From assembly GCF_002174305.1 (NCBI RefSeq), contig NZ_MIJB01000018.1:1-64000 (forward strand): 64,000 nucleotides of DNA, read 5' to 3'. The DNA is from Aeromicrobium sp. PE09-221 (lineage in GTDB: Bacteria > Actinomycetota > Actinomycetes > Propionibacteriales > Nocardioidaceae). The position numbers and the translations under genes are program-made. This document shows positions 24,701 through 33,200 of this stretch, piece after piece (the first letter of the stretch is position 1; each line of letters opens with the position of its first letter). The notes beneath the pieces were generated by a model, which did not search any database, was not told the DNA's origin, and saw nothing but the letters and a program-made list of their open reading frames with translations.

Positions 24701-25405
24701 TCAGCTGGATGTCTCCGGCGCCACGAGCGAGATCGCGAAGGCGGCCGCCGCGGTCACGGCCAGCAGTCCGACGGCCGTTATCGCCGCGATCGTCCAGGGC
24801 AGGAGTCCGCCCGCCGCCGCGCCCAGTGTGACCGCCGGATTCGCTGCGATGACGAGGACGATCGAGGGTCCGGAGCCGGCCGCGATGGCCGGGACGGCTA
24901 TCAGTGCTTCACTTGCCGCACCGTCGACCGCGAGGACCACCCAGGCCGTGAGCACGCCAGTGAGAAGTGTGATCAGGCCCACATGCCAGAAGGTCGGATC
25001 GGCGAACAGCAGCGGTTCCCCGATCCGCGGACCGAGGGCTGAGGCACCGAACCCGGCCACGAGTGCGGCACCGAGTTGCACAACCAGCGTGGGCAGGAAC
25101 TCACCGAACCGGGCCCGGCCGACCAGGGCGAGGGGAAGCGCCCAGGCGGCGTTGACCTCCGCCAATCCCGAGTGCTCGGCACTGCTCGCGCTATGTCCGA
25201 ACCAGGCCAGCAGCACGGTGGTCGCTGCGACGGCAGCCACGGTGAGCACGGACGAGGCGGCGTGCAGCGCCAGGATCGCGGCGATGGTGAGCACGAAGGA
25301 GGTCGTGCCCGCCATCAGGAGCCGGCGACCGAGTGGCGCGATCACGTGCCGACCGTCCGAAACGAACGGCGTGGCAGCCGGCGGGACTGAGTTTCCATAC
25401 CGCAC
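24701..25405 (-). CDS. Aquaporin-like (MIP) membrane protein, degenerate
   Basis: A 234-residue protein with about six hydrophobic helices. The second half contains a clear aquaporin motif, NPAVTLGAAAGG (residues 189-200). The equivalent loop in the first half reads SGLAEVNAAW (79-88), so the first NPA is NAA. The usual aromatic/arginine filter cannot be assigned with confidence. It could be a divergent channel for water or small neutral solutes. The start is uncertain: an internal methionine at residue 31 would drop a polar N terminus. The gene shares a short divergent region with the YihY gene. Confidence 0.6.
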   Translation of the reverse strand: MRYGNSVPPAATPFVSDGRHVIAPLGRRLLMAGTTSFVLTIAAILALHAASSVLTVAAVAATTVLLAWFGHSASSAEHSGLAEVNAAWALPLALVGRARFGEFLPTLVVQLGAALVAGFGASALGPRIGEPLLFADPTFWHVGLITLLTGVLTAWVVLAVDGAASEALIAVPAIAAGSGPSIVLVIAANPAVTLGAAAGGLLPWTIAAITAVGLLAVTAAAAFAISLVAPETSS

Positions 25406-25488
25406 ACCGTAGACGGCCCTCGCGCCTCGATGCGCGATCGAATCGCGCCTGCCGGATTCGTGCTCCTCGCCTCGCTACCGTGGGAGCC

Positions 25489-26373
25489 ATGGCCACCAGC
25501 GACTCGGTCGGCCGCCCGGGTGTGGTGGACGACCTCAAACGTGTGGTCGCGCGTACCTTCGCCGCGTGCATCCGCTATCGCGTGACCGGGATGGCGGCCG
25601 AGGCGGCGTTCTTCGCGATCTTGTCGTTGCCGCCGTTGATCTTCGGCCTCGCCGGGTCGATCGGCTTCATCGCCGCTCGTTACGACGTGGCGCAGCTGGA
25701 CCTCTTCCGCCAGCGGATCATCGACCTGACTTCGCAGGCTCTCAATGACCCGACGGTGGATGCGATCATCGTCCCGACCCTCGACGAGGTGCTCAGCGGG
25801 GGAGGGCGGATCGATGTCATCTCGGTGGGTTTCGTGCTGGCGCTGTGGTCGGGATCGCGAGCCCTGAACGTCTTCATCGACACCATCTCGATCATGTACG
25901 GGCTCGGTGGTCACCGCGGGATCGTCAAGACACGAGTGCTCTCCTTCGGGCTCTACGTCGTCGCCTTGGCGATCGGGATCGTACTGGTGCCGCTCGTGCT
26001 GGTCGGCCCGGTCCTGGTGGGTCAGTGGATACCGGAGAACTGGCGCTGGCTCAGCGTCCTCTACTGGCCGGGTGTCCTCCTGCTGTCGACGGGATTCCTC
26101 GCGCTGCTCTACCACGTCTCGGTGCCCGTGCGGCAGCCCTGGCGCGTGGCTCTGCCCGGTGCGGTGTTCACCGTCACGATGTGGATCCTGGGAAGCTGGT
26201 TAGTGCGCTGGGTCCTGGACTTCAGCGACGGGGGTATGTCGATCTTCGGCCCGCTGGCGGCGCCGATCGCGTTGCTGCTGTGGCTCTTCGTGATCGCGAT
26301 CTCGGTGCTCATCGGCGCGGCTCTCAATGCGTCGGTGTCCGGTGTCCTCCACGAGCGCCCCGATCGCGTCTGA
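25489..26373 (+). CDS. YihY/BrkB family membrane protein
   Basis: A 294-residue membrane protein with about six helices. The family signature near the N terminus (CIRYRVTGMAAEAAFFAILS and SLPPLIFGLAGSIGF) is followed by LWSGSRALNVFIDTISIMYG and the C-terminal LLWLFVIAISVLIGAALNA. These proteins were long misannotated as ribonuclease BN; their true function is unresolved. Start: ATG preceded by GGGAGCC; longer in-frame starts have no good ribosome-binding site. It ends with a strong bidirectional hairpin shared with the convergent ybaK-like gene. Confidence 0.87.
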   Translation: MATSDSVGRPGVVDDLKRVVARTFAACIRYRVTGMAAEAAFFAILSLPPLIFGLAGSIGFIAARYDVAQLDLFRQRIIDLTSQALNDPTVDAIIVPTLDEVLSGGGRIDVISVGFVLALWSGSRALNVFIDTISIMYGLGGHRGIVKTRVLSFGLYVVALAIGIVLVPLVLVGPVLVGQWIPENWRWLSVLYWPGVLLLSTGFLALLYHVSVPVRQPWRVALPGAVFTVTMWILGSWLVRWVLDFSDGGMSIFGPLAAPIALLLWLFVIAISVLIGAALNASVSGVLHERPDRV

Positions 26374-26410
26374 CACCCGGGTCCGACCTGACCCTCCGGG
26401 TCCGAGATGT

Positions 26411-26458
26411 GTCCGGTTATGGCCCCTCTGTCGGAGGTCCGAAGGGCCACAATCGGAC
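26411..26458. terminator. Bidirectional terminator-like hairpin
   Basis: GTCCGGTTATGGCCC (26411-26425) pairs with GGGCCACAATCGGAC (26444-26458) at 13 of 15 positions. A small inner TCGGA/TCCGA stem sits in the loop. It lies between two convergent genes, as expected for a shared terminator. Confidence 0.6.
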
Positions 26459-26507
26459 AAAGGTCGCGTGTCTGCGGGAGGTATCCGACCCGTGAGACGC
26501 AGCGGGA

Positions 26508-26984
26508 CTACTCCGGGAGCTTGGAGACGGTCACCCAGGGAGCGCCGTCGGTGACCTTCTCGAGCTCCTCACAGGTCAACTCGATGGCCGAGTTGCCGGT
26601 GCCGCAGGCGGGGAAGACGCTCGGGAAGCGCCGCATCGAGGTGTCGAGGTGCACCGTCGCGGAGTCGGGATTGCCGAAGGGGCACACGCCGCCGGGCGCA
26701 TGCCCGGTGAGGCGCTCCACGTCGTCTCCCTTCAGCATCGAGGCCTTCAGCCCGAACTCGCGCTTGAAGGCGGCATTGTCCAGCCGGGCGTCGCCGGCCA
26801 TCACCACCAAGATCGCGGTGTCCGGCTCGGGGCCGCGGAAGCTCAGCGTCTTGGCGATCCGGGCCGGTTCGACACCGAGCGCGGCGGCGGCCAGTTCGAC
26901 CGTGGCGCTGGACTCGGCGGTGAGGATGATGTCCTCGGCGCGTCCGTGCGCGGCGAGGTGGGCGCGGGCGATCTCCAGCGACAT
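26508..26984 (-). CDS. YbaK/EbsC aminoacyl-tRNA deacylase-like protein
   Basis: A 158-residue trans-editing domain protein of the YbaK/ProX class, which hydrolyses mischarged aminoacyl-tRNAs such as Cys-tRNA(Pro). The conserved lysine is K45 in ARIAKTLSFRG. ILVVMAGDARLDNAAFKREF and the GGVCPFGNP turn are the other family blocks. Length is normal. It is a single gene next to a tRNA cluster. Confidence 0.9.
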   Translation of the reverse strand: MSLEIARAHLAAHGRAEDIILTAESSATVELAAAALGVEPARIAKTLSFRGPEPDTAILVVMAGDARLDNAAFKREFGLKASMLKGDDVERLTGHAPGGVCPFGNPDSATVHLDTSMRRFPSVFPACGTGNSAIELTCEELEKVTDGAPWVTVSKLPE

Positions 26985-27103
26985 GGGTCGATCGTACGAG
27001 TGTCAGGACAACGCGGTCGACGAGGTGGCACTCGGCGGGTTGTCGAGGAGGTCGAGGGTAGGACGTGTCGGTCCAGGCCGGGTCCGGTCGAAGAGACGAG
27101 AAA

Positions 27104-27129
27104 CGGCCCCCGGACGAATCCGGGGGCCG
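27104..27129 (-). terminator. Intrinsic terminator of the tRNA Gly-Cys-Val operon
   Basis: CGGCCCCCGGA and its exact complement TCCGGGGGCCG form an 11-bp stem with a four-base loop. On the minus strand the stem is followed by TTTCTCGTCTCTT. It lies just downstream of the last of three minus-strand tRNAs. Confidence 0.8.
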
Positions 27130-27134
27130 CTCGA

Positions 27135-27209
27135 TGGTGGGCGATACTGGGTTTGAACCAGTGACCTCTTCCGTGTCAGGGAAGCGCGCTACCGCTGCGC
27201 CAATCGCCC
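27135..27209 (-). tRNA. tRNA-Val (GAC)
   Basis: The 72-nt cloverleaf plus an encoded CCA begins GGGCGATTGGCGCAGCGG and has GGTTCAAACC in the T arm. The anticodon loop CTGACAC gives GAC. It pairs closely with the tRNA-Val(CAC) at 28.8 kb, which shares most of the body. Confidence 0.95.
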
Positions 27210-27230
27210 GTGCTATTGAGTTGTCCTGCG

Positions 27231-27301
27231 AGGTGGGTACGGGATTTGAACCCGTGTAAACGGATTTGCAGTCCGTTGCCTCGCCTCTCGGCCAACCCAC
27301 C
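27231..27301 (-). tRNA. tRNA-Cys (GCA)
   Basis: The 71-nt cloverleaf begins GGTGGGTTGGCCGAGAGG and ends GTACCCACCT. The anticodon loop CTGCAAA gives GCA. CCA is not encoded. It lies 21 nt from the tRNA-Val gene in the same transcript. Confidence 0.95.
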
Positions 27302-27330
27302 ACTGGATGGGTCCGGCGAGACCCGCTCCG

Positions 27331-27402
27331 AGCGGATGACGGGATTCGAACCCGCGACCCTCACCTTGGCAAGGTGATGCTCTACCACTGAGCCACATCC
27401 GC
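27331..27402 (-). tRNA. tRNA-Gly (GCC)
   Basis: The 72-nt cloverleaf begins GCGGATGTGGCTCAGTGG and ends CATCCGCT. The anticodon loop TTGCCAA gives GCC. It is first in the Gly-Cys-Val cluster; CCA is not encoded. Confidence 0.95.
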
Positions 27403-27481
27403 GCTGCCTCATCAGCAGGCGTTGAGAACATTACACGAGCACCCCCAAGCCCCCAACGCGGGGTCGGCGTAGGGTCGGAGC

Positions 27482-28315
27482 ATGAAGGCCTGGCTGAATG
27501 GACGATTGCTCGATTCTCCCCGCGATCCCGCGGTGAATGTGCTCGACCACGGCATCGTCGTCGGCGATGGGGTGTTCGAGACTGTGGCCGTGGTCGATGG
27601 CCGCCCTTTCGCGCTCACGCGCCATCTCGAGCGACTGATGCGTTCGGCCGAGGGGCTCGGCATCGGCCGCCCCGACCTCGACCTCGTGCGCACGGGGGTC
27701 GCGGCCACCTGTGAGGGTCAGGACATGCCCTTCGGGAGGATCCGTATCACGGTCACCTCCGGCGAGGGGCCGCTCGGTTCGCCGCGCGGGGACGGCCCGC
27801 AGACCGTCATCGTGGTGACCGAACCCGCGGAGCGTGCGGCATCGGTGAGCTCGATCGTGACGGTGCCCTGGGTGCGCAACGAGCGGGGCGCGCTGGCTGG
27901 GCTGAAGACCACGAGCTACGCCGAGAACGCGCTCATGGTGGAGTACGCGCGAGCGCGCGGCGGTTCCGAGGCGGTAATGGCGAACACGCGTGGCGAGCTG
28001 TGCGAGGGCACGGGATCGAACATCATGTACGCCATCGACGGGCAGCTGGTGACGCCCACCCTCGAGTCCGGGTGCCTGGCCGGGGTGACCCGGGCGCTCG
28101 CGATCGAGTGGCTCGGTGCCGAACTCGACGTGGTCGAGCGCGACGCGCCGATCGAGGTGCTCCAGGAGGCCGATGAGGTGATCCTGCTGGGTACGACACG
28201 CAATGTGCAGGCGATCGAACGGGTCGACGATCGCGAGGTGCCGGCGCCGGGTCCACTCGCCAGGGCCGCACAGGAGATCTGGGCGCGTGCGCAGGCCCAG
28301 CAGATCGACCCGTGA
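27482..28315 (+). CDS. pabC: Class IV aminotransferase, aminodeoxychorismate lyase-like
   Basis: A 277-residue PLP enzyme of fold type IV. The PLP lysine is K142 in GLKTTSYAENALMVEYARAR, and the C-terminal block CLAGVTRALAIEW is present. The short form without branched-chain aminotransferase features, together with VFETVAVVDGRPFALTRHLE, fits 4-amino-4-deoxychorismate lyase (p-aminobenzoate synthesis). A D-amino-acid or branched-chain aminotransferase cannot be excluded. No pabA or pabB lies nearby. Confidence 0.8.
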   Translation: MKAWLNGRLLDSPRDPAVNVLDHGIVVGDGVFETVAVVDGRPFALTRHLERLMRSAEGLGIGRPDLDLVRTGVAATCEGQDMPFGRIRITVTSGEGPLGSPRGDGPQTVIVVTEPAERAASVSSIVTVPWVRNERGALAGLKTTSYAENALMVEYARARGGSEAVMANTRGELCEGTGSNIMYAIDGQLVTPTLESGCLAGVTRALAIEWLGAELDVVERDAPIEVLQEADEVILLGTTRNVQAIERVDDREVPAPGPLARAAQEIWARAQAQQIDP

Positions 28316-28356
28316 CATTTGCACCTGACGTGGCGTGAGGTCCTACGTTCCTGGAC

Positions 28357-28689
28357 ATGAACACGCGACATGAGGTCCACCGCGACGACGGGGAGCTGGT
28401 CGGCTTCGTAAGGCCCGCCGGAGGAGGCTGGGTGACCGAGACCGTTTTCGGCCACGAGCTTGACCGATTCGACTATCGGGCGGACGCCGAGACCTCCCTG
28501 GCCGCCTCGGGGCTGGCCTATCTGGTGGACCGCTGGCGGCTGACCGACGGTGACCTCGCCGTGCAGATCATCGAGGCGAGTCCGGAGCGGGTCACCGTGC
28601 TGGTGATCGACTTCGGCGCGTCCGAGCGCTATGGCGAGCGGATCAGCCTGGACGCCCCGGTCGGCGATGGGCTGCGGCGGGAGCCATGA
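28357..28689 (+). CDS. Hypothetical protein, 110 residues
   Basis: A small acidic soluble protein beginning NTRHEVHRDDGELVGFVRPA and ending GDGLRREP. It has alternating strands and a long central helix, with no signal peptide or cysteine. It follows the class IV aminotransferase gene by about 40 nt on the same strand. I do not recognise the family. Confidence 0.65.
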   Translation: MNTRHEVHRDDGELVGFVRPAGGGWVTETVFGHELDRFDYRADAETSLAASGLAYLVDRWRLTDGDLAVQIIEASPERVTVLVIDFGASERYGERISLDAPVGDGLRREP

Positions 28690-28707
28690 TCGGGAGGTGG
28701 AGGCCGG

Positions 28708-28739
28708 TTGACGGTCGCTGGGGGAGGATGCGCTAGAGT
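28708..28739 (+). promoter_or_regulatory. Possible promoter of tRNA-Val (CAC)
   Basis: TTGACG at 28708-28713 and TAGAGT at 28734-28739 resemble -35 and -10 hexamers. The 20-nt spacing is longer than optimal. The tRNA begins 15 nt after the -10, which fits a tRNA promoter. Confidence 0.4.
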
Positions 28740-28754
28740 TGCCAACGCACTGAT

Positions 28755-28826
28755 GGGCGATTGGCGCAGTGGTAGCGCGCTTCGTTCACACCGAAGAGGT
28801 CACTGGTTCGAACCCAGTATCGCCCA
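28755..28826 (+). tRNA. tRNA-Val (CAC)
   Basis: The 72-nt cloverleaf begins GGGCGATTGGCGCAGTGG and has TTCGAACC in the T arm. The anticodon loop TTCACAC gives CAC. The four bases after the discriminator read CCCA, so CCA is not encoded directly. Confidence 0.95.
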
Positions 28827-28835
28827 CCCAGTGAG

Positions 28836-28873
28836 GAACCCTTCGGCCAGCGAGAACGCAGGTCGGAGGGTTC
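28836..28873 (+). terminator. Terminator-like hairpin after tRNA-Val
   Basis: GAACCCTTCGGCC pairs with GGTCGGAGGGTTC over 13 positions, two of them wobble pairs, and TTCGG follows. It lies 9 nt downstream of the tRNA. Confidence 0.65.
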
Positions 28874-29009
28874 TTCGGTCTCCGCCCGCATACGTCTACC
28901 CGGAGCGCCGGGGACTCCCGGACAAAGTTCCTCGGCCGTGAGACGCCGGCATTGCCGCGACAGTTGCCGCTGAGCTCCCTCGATGGCTCGTCGAGGTACG
29001 TATATCGCG

Positions 29010-29059
29010 CACGGTGGTGCTGTAGGGGTCGCGATCACGACCCCCACAGCACCACCGTG
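29010..29059. terminator. Very stable 22-bp hairpin between tRNA-Val and acyl-CoA synthetase
   Basis: CACGGTGGTGCTGT then GGGGTCG (29010-29031) pairs with CGACCCC then ACAGCACCACCGTG (29038-29059) with one A/C mismatch and a six-base loop. It directly abuts the stop codon of the minus-strand synthetase gene, so it is likely its terminator and mRNA 3'-end stabiliser. Confidence 0.65.
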
Positions 29060-30679
29060 TCACTCCGTGGGGCGCAGCGAGGCCCGGCGGAGTTTGCCGG
29101 TGGCCGTACGGGGAAGCTCGTCGCGGAACTCGACAATGCGCGGATATGCATGCCGGCCGATATGGGTGCGCACCCGGTCCTGAAGACGCTTGATCAGTTC
29201 ATCGTCGGAGGGTGCCTCGCGCGACTTGACCACAACGGCCCGGACGATCTGACCACGGCTCGCATCGGGCGCGGCGACTACCGCGACCTCGGCCACGCCA
29301 GGGTCCTCCAGTAGCGTGGACTCGACCTCGGCGGGACCTACGTTGTAACCGGAGGTCACGATCACATCGTCAGCGCGCCCGTAGAAGCGCCAGCCTCCCT
29401 GCTCGGTGCGCTCCATCAGATCGTCGGTGACGAACCAGTCGTCGATCCATCGCCGCTGCCAGGCGTCCGGTGCGTTCGCGTAGCCGATTGAGAGTTGGAA
29501 GGGGGGCCGACGGACGGCGACCCGCCCGCGTCCCGACTCGACGGGCGCGCCATCGTCGTCGACGAGGGCGACCTCGAAGCCGGGCACCGTTCCCGAGAGC
29601 GTCCCGTGCTCGTTGACCGGCGACCCGATCGTGTCGCCGAGCACCATGCCGACCTCCGTCAGACCATAACCGTCTCTCAGGGGGAAACCCGCCAGCTCCG
29701 ACCACTTCTGAGCGGTCTCACGATCCAGCGGCTCGCCGGCGGTGTTCGCGCCGCGCAGGCTGGCGGGGAAGCCGGTACGTCGAGCGGCCTCGAGCACCCG
29801 CCGATAGGCGCTGGGCGCCCCGGCGATGAAGGTCACTTCCTCCTCGTCCATGAGGCGCAGCCATGCCTTGGGGTCGAAGTCGCCGGTGTAGACGATGCGC
29901 GGCACGCCGAGGGCCATCAGTGTCGCACCGGTGGTATAGAGGCCGTAGGACCAACCCGGGTCGCTGGTGGCGAAGACCAGGTCGTTCTCATCGACGCCGA
30001 AGACCTCGAGGGCATAGGGCATCAGCGCGACGAAGGCCGAATGCGGGAGGATGCAGCCTTTGGGCGTGCTGGTGGTCCCGCTGGTGAACATCAGGGTCGC
30101 CGGGGTGTCACCGGTCGTGTCGGCGACGGGGCCGTCGGGCGCAGCTCGCTCGATCTCCGCCCAGAAGCTGATGTCTCCGCGGCGGAGTCCGGCTCCGCGC
30201 CCTCCCGCGACGGTGAAGACGTCCAAGTCGGCATCGAGGCGCTCACTCGCCTCGTCGACCACGTCGCGCCAACGGTGGTCGACCACGACCGCCGTCGCCT
30301 TTGCCGCGGTCAACCGGTCCGCCACCGCATCGGCGCCGAAACCGACGAAGAGGGGAACGTAGACGAGACCGGACCTCCAGGCGGCCAGCGCGGTGACCCA
30401 CGCCTCGACCTGGCGCGTCAGCATCGCCGCCACGCGGTCGCCAGGCTTGAGCCCGGCTTCGGCGAACATGCGCGAGGCCTTCGCGGCCTGTTTCGCCAGC
30501 CGGTGATAGGTCCAATGCTCGGTGCTGCCGTCCGGGTGACGCACGATCAGAGCGAGTTTGCTGCGATCGTGGGCCCACTTGCCGCACACCTCGTCGAATG
30601 TGTTGAACCTGTGGTCTGAATCCTGGTTCAGGCGCTCGGTGATCTGGCGCCAGACCTCGTCGGTCGTCCTCTGCTCCAC
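29060..30679 (-). CDS. AMP-dependent acyl-CoA synthetase
   Basis: A 539-residue ANL-family ligase. The P-loop is FTSGTTSTPKGCILPH. YGLTEVG, the FVTDD variant of the TGD motif and the C-terminal PRTATGKLRRASL lysine motif are all present. It resembles medium-chain and acetyl/acryloyl-type synthetases (AcsM-like), with the long N-terminal block TFDEVCGKWAHDRSKLALIV. It shares the TetR-type promoter motif with the beta-oxidation cluster further right, so it probably activates the acid that cluster degrades. Confidence 0.88.
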   Translation of the reverse strand: MEQRTTDEVWRQITERLNQDSDHRFNTFDEVCGKWAHDRSKLALIVRHPDGSTEHWTYHRLAKQAAKASRMFAEAGLKPGDRVAAMLTRQVEAWVTALAAWRSGLVYVPLFVGFGADAVADRLTAAKATAVVVDHRWRDVVDEASERLDADLDVFTVAGGRGAGLRRGDISFWAEIERAAPDGPVADTTGDTPATLMFTSGTTSTPKGCILPHSAFVALMPYALEVFGVDENDLVFATSDPGWSYGLYTTGATLMALGVPRIVYTGDFDPKAWLRLMDEEEVTFIAGAPSAYRRVLEAARRTGFPASLRGANTAGEPLDRETAQKWSELAGFPLRDGYGLTEVGMVLGDTIGSPVNEHGTLSGTVPGFEVALVDDDGAPVESGRGRVAVRRPPFQLSIGYANAPDAWQRRWIDDWFVTDDLMERTEQGGWRFYGRADDVIVTSGYNVGPAEVESTLLEDPGVAEVAVVAAPDASRGQIVRAVVVKSREAPSDDELIKRLQDRVRTHIGRHAYPRIVEFRDELPRTATGKLRRASLRPTE

Positions 30680-30720
30680 GGTCCGCCCTCCTCGGGGGAG
30701 TCGTATATCAATGCGTCAAA

Positions 30721-30740
30721 AACAGACTGATCGGTATGTT
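30721..30740. promoter_or_regulatory. TetR-type operator upstream of the acyl-CoA synthetase
   Basis: AACAGACTGATCGGTATGTT is an imperfect palindrome (16 of 20 positions symmetric). It contains TGATCGGTAT, also found before the acyl-CoA dehydrogenase gene. It lies about 40-60 nt upstream of the synthetase start, just after the tetR stop. Confidence 0.65.
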
Positions 30741-30775
30741 ACTCACGCGCGGAAGATTTGTGAAGCAGGTCACCG

Positions 30776-31402
30776 TCAGCGTTGTGGGGCCGTCATGATG
30801 CCGTGGAGCAGGATGTCGCAGAAGCGATCGGCGATCTCTTCCGGGGACAGGTCGCCTTCGGGATCGATCCACAGGTAGCTGTAGTTGTGCATGCCGAGCA
30901 CGGCCTTGACGGCGAGGGAATCGCCGTGGTGAAACAGTCCGGCCGTCTCCCCTTCGTCGAGGATCTGCCGCCAGAGATCCTCGAAACGCGAGCGGAGCTC
31001 GACGACGCGTTCCCGGCGCTCCCCACTCAATGAGTCCGCCTCGCGGAAGTAGACCGTCCATTCGTCGCGGTTGTCGGCGATCACCCGCATGAGCTTGCGG
31101 CTCATGCGCCGGAAGCGCTCCTCGACACCGAGCGGGGAGCTCAGCAACTCCTCGCCGAAATCCACCATCTCCTGGACATGCTCGATGCTGATCTCGTAGA
31201 GGAGCTGTTCCTTATTGGTGATGTGGTGATAGAGCGCCCCCCGGCCCAGGCCGACGGCATCGCCCAGCTCGCTGAGACCGGTAGCGTGGTAGCCCTGGCG
31301 AGCGAAGAGATCGGCTGCGGTGCGCAGGATTCGTTGCTTGGTCCGTGAACCTTTGCGGGTCCGCGAATGTGAGCGTGGGGCCGGCGCGGGGTCGGTGCTC
31401 AT
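30776..31402 (-). CDS. TetR family transcriptional regulator
   Basis: A 208-residue repressor. The N-terminal helix-turn-helix spans about residues 20-66 (ILRTAADLFARQGYHATGLS then LYHHITNKEQLLYEI). The ligand domain holds RKLMRVIADNRDEWTVYFRE and AVLGMHNYSYLWIDPEGDLS, as in regulators of acyl-CoA catabolism. It sits upstream of the synthetase on the same strand and beside the MHS transporter. It is the best candidate to bind the GATCGGTA palindromes in three promoters of the cluster. Confidence 0.92.
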   Translation of the reverse strand: MSTDPAPAPRSHSRTRKGSRTKQRILRTAADLFARQGYHATGLSELGDAVGLGRGALYHHITNKEQLLYEISIEHVQEMVDFGEELLSSPLGVEERFRRMSRKLMRVIADNRDEWTVYFREADSLSGERRERVVELRSRFEDLWRQILDEGETAGLFHHGDSLAVKAVLGMHNYSYLWIDPEGDLSPEEIADRFCDILLHGIMTAPQR

Positions 31403-31506
31403 GGGTGCTCCTTTGGACTGGGGCGATGAATGACGGACGGCGTCGTCATCGTACCGATGCCGGAGCCGGCTCCCGAGGGCTCAGATGCCGCGGTCCGGGA
31501 GGAGCG

Positions 31507-31554
31507 CGTCGCACCTCTGTATCGGACCGTTAGGTCCAATAGAGAGGTGCGACG
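31507..31554. terminator. Terminator hairpin downstream of the MHS transporter
   Basis: CGTCGCACCTCT (31507-31518) is complementary to AGAGGTGCGACG (31543-31554). An inner GGACC-GTTA-GGTCC stem extends it. It separates the transporter from the TetR gene on the minus strand. Confidence 0.65.
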
Positions 31555-31579
31555 GCACCGATGCGTCCTTGTCACGGAC

Positions 31580-32932
31580 TCAGTGGTGTTGGACCTTCGC
31601 AGCTGGCGGCACGGTCAGCGCGATGATCGACACCACACAGGCGGCCGCGAGATAGACCGCGAGGGCCCACTCGCCGTCGGTCGCCGAGGAGATAGCCACG
31701 GCAATGAAGGGTGCCGTCGCGCTGAACACGACGCCGCCCATCTGGTACGCCACCGAGGCACCCGTGTAACGGACGGCTGCCGGGAAGAGGGCGCTGACAT
31801 AGGCGGCCACGGCCGAGTACGTCACCGCGTGGCCGATCGTCACGATCAGGATCATGGCCGCGAGGACCGCCAAGTCGCTACCTGTGCCCAGCAGCCAGAA
31901 GAACGGGTAGGCGATGAGAGCCATATAGACCGCGCCGTAGATCAGCATCCTGCGCGGGCCGATGCGGTCGGCCAGGATAGAAGCGGCGGGGACCGTGAAG
32001 ATGTCGATTGCGCAGGCGACCAGCAACGACAGCAGGAGCGTCTGTCGGGAGAGGTCGAGGTCGCTGGGGCCATAGGAGAGTAGGAAGACCGTGACGAGGT
32101 AGAACGGCACGAGTGAGGTCGCCTGGGTGAACACACCGACGAGGAAGGCCGGCCGCTGGGTCCTGAGAACCTCGAGGATCGGGAAGTCCGCGACCCGGTT
32201 CTCGTCCTTGACCTTTTGGAATTCCGGGGACTCCACGATCTTCAGTCGGACATAGAGGCCGATGATCACCAGCAGGCCGCTCGCCCAGAAGGGGATGCGC
32301 CACCCCCAGGACATCATCTCGGCCTCGGGCATCAGCTCCACGAGGAGGAAGGCGCCGGTGGCCAGCAACAGGCCAGCCGGGACGCCCGCTTGGGGGAAGC
32401 TGCCGTAGAAGGCGCGCTTGCGCGGGGGAGCGTGTTCCACGGCCATGAGGACTGCTCCGCCCCATTCGCCGCCCACGGCGAATCCCTGGATCATCCGGCA
32501 GATGACCAGGAGGATGGGGGCCGCGATGCCGATCTGGTGGTAGGTCGGGATGAGTCCGATGCACACCGTCGCCGCTCCCATCAACAGGAGCGACAGGACG
32601 AGCATCCGCTTGCGTCCGATGCGGTCGCCGAAGTGGCCGAAGACGATGGCTCCCACGGGCCTGGCGAAGAAGGCGACGCCGAAGGTGGCGAAGGAGGCGA
32701 GCGTGCCGATTACCGGTGAGAGGTCGGGGAAGAACGCCGTATTGAAGACGAGTGCCGCCGCCGTGCCGAAGATGAAGAAGTCGTACCACTCGATGGCAGT
32801 CCCCGAGAAGCTGGCGATGGCGACCCGGCGGGGACTCACGGTAGGCATACCGGCCCGCCCGTCCTGAACCTGAGGGTCGTTGCTGGTCGTCACGTGGATG
32901 TCTCCGTTCGCTGGATGCCCGGGCTGCTTCAT
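31580..32932 (-). CDS. MHS-family MFS transporter
   Basis: A 450-residue major facilitator with 12 membrane segments. It has the metabolite:H+ symporter pattern: GTAIEWYDFFIFGTAAALVF near the N terminus, then FGHFGDRIGRKRML and AVGGEWGGAVLMAVEHAP. Relatives import shikimate, alpha-ketoglutarate, proline betaine or other organic acids. It is divergent from the acyl-CoA dehydrogenase gene and presumably imports the substrate for the cluster. A GTG at codon 15 (MTTSNDPQ) is an alternative start. Confidence 0.9.
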   Translation of the reverse strand: MKQPGHPANGDIHVTTSNDPQVQDGRAGMPTVSPRRVAIASFSGTAIEWYDFFIFGTAAALVFNTAFFPDLSPVIGTLASFATFGVAFFARPVGAIVFGHFGDRIGRKRMLVLSLLLMGAATVCIGLIPTYHQIGIAAPILLVICRMIQGFAVGGEWGGAVLMAVEHAPPRKRAFYGSFPQAGVPAGLLLATGAFLLVELMPEAEMMSWGWRIPFWASGLLVIIGLYVRLKIVESPEFQKVKDENRVADFPILEVLRTQRPAFLVGVFTQATSLVPFYLVTVFLLSYGPSDLDLSRQTLLLSLLVACAIDIFTVPAASILADRIGPRRMLIYGAVYMALIAYPFFWLLGTGSDLAVLAAMILIVTIGHAVTYSAVAAYVSALFPAAVRYTGASVAYQMGGVVFSATAPFIAVAISSATDGEWALAVYLAAACVVSIIALTVPPAAKVQHH

Positions 32933-33028
32933 GTTCCCGGCCTCGATGGGGGGAAGCCGCGGCCGCGTGAGGCGTTGTGCCGTGCATCACATCCTGAGCT
33001 TTCATCACGGGGGTGTCAAGAGGAATGG

Positions 33029-33137
33029 ATCGTTAGGTACGATATTTGTCGACTGCTCTGATTCTCCAAAGCTTGCTATTGCAATGGTTGTGCATGGGAC
33101 AGGGGTGAGAGCTGTTAAAAGAATGGAATGATCGGTA
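33029..33137. promoter_or_regulatory. Divergent control region with two operator-like sites
   Basis: TGATCGGTAT at 33129-33138 repeats the core found before the synthetase gene and lies about 65 nt before the acyl-CoA dehydrogenase start. A second dyad, ATCGT-TAGGT-ACGAT (33029-33043), is nearer the MHS transporter. The rest of the 268-nt gap is comparatively AT-rich and shows no gene. Confidence 0.55.
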
Positions 33138-33200
33138 TAGTCGCGCTCGAGGGGCGAACCCCGACGACCGTTGATCCACGAAATCCGAGGCGTGATGAGA

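Noticed and set aside
27135-27402. The tRNA cluster as an attachment site for an integrated element.
   Set aside because: No integrase and no duplicated tRNA 3' end is seen nearby. The second tRNA-Val has a different anticodon and is complete.
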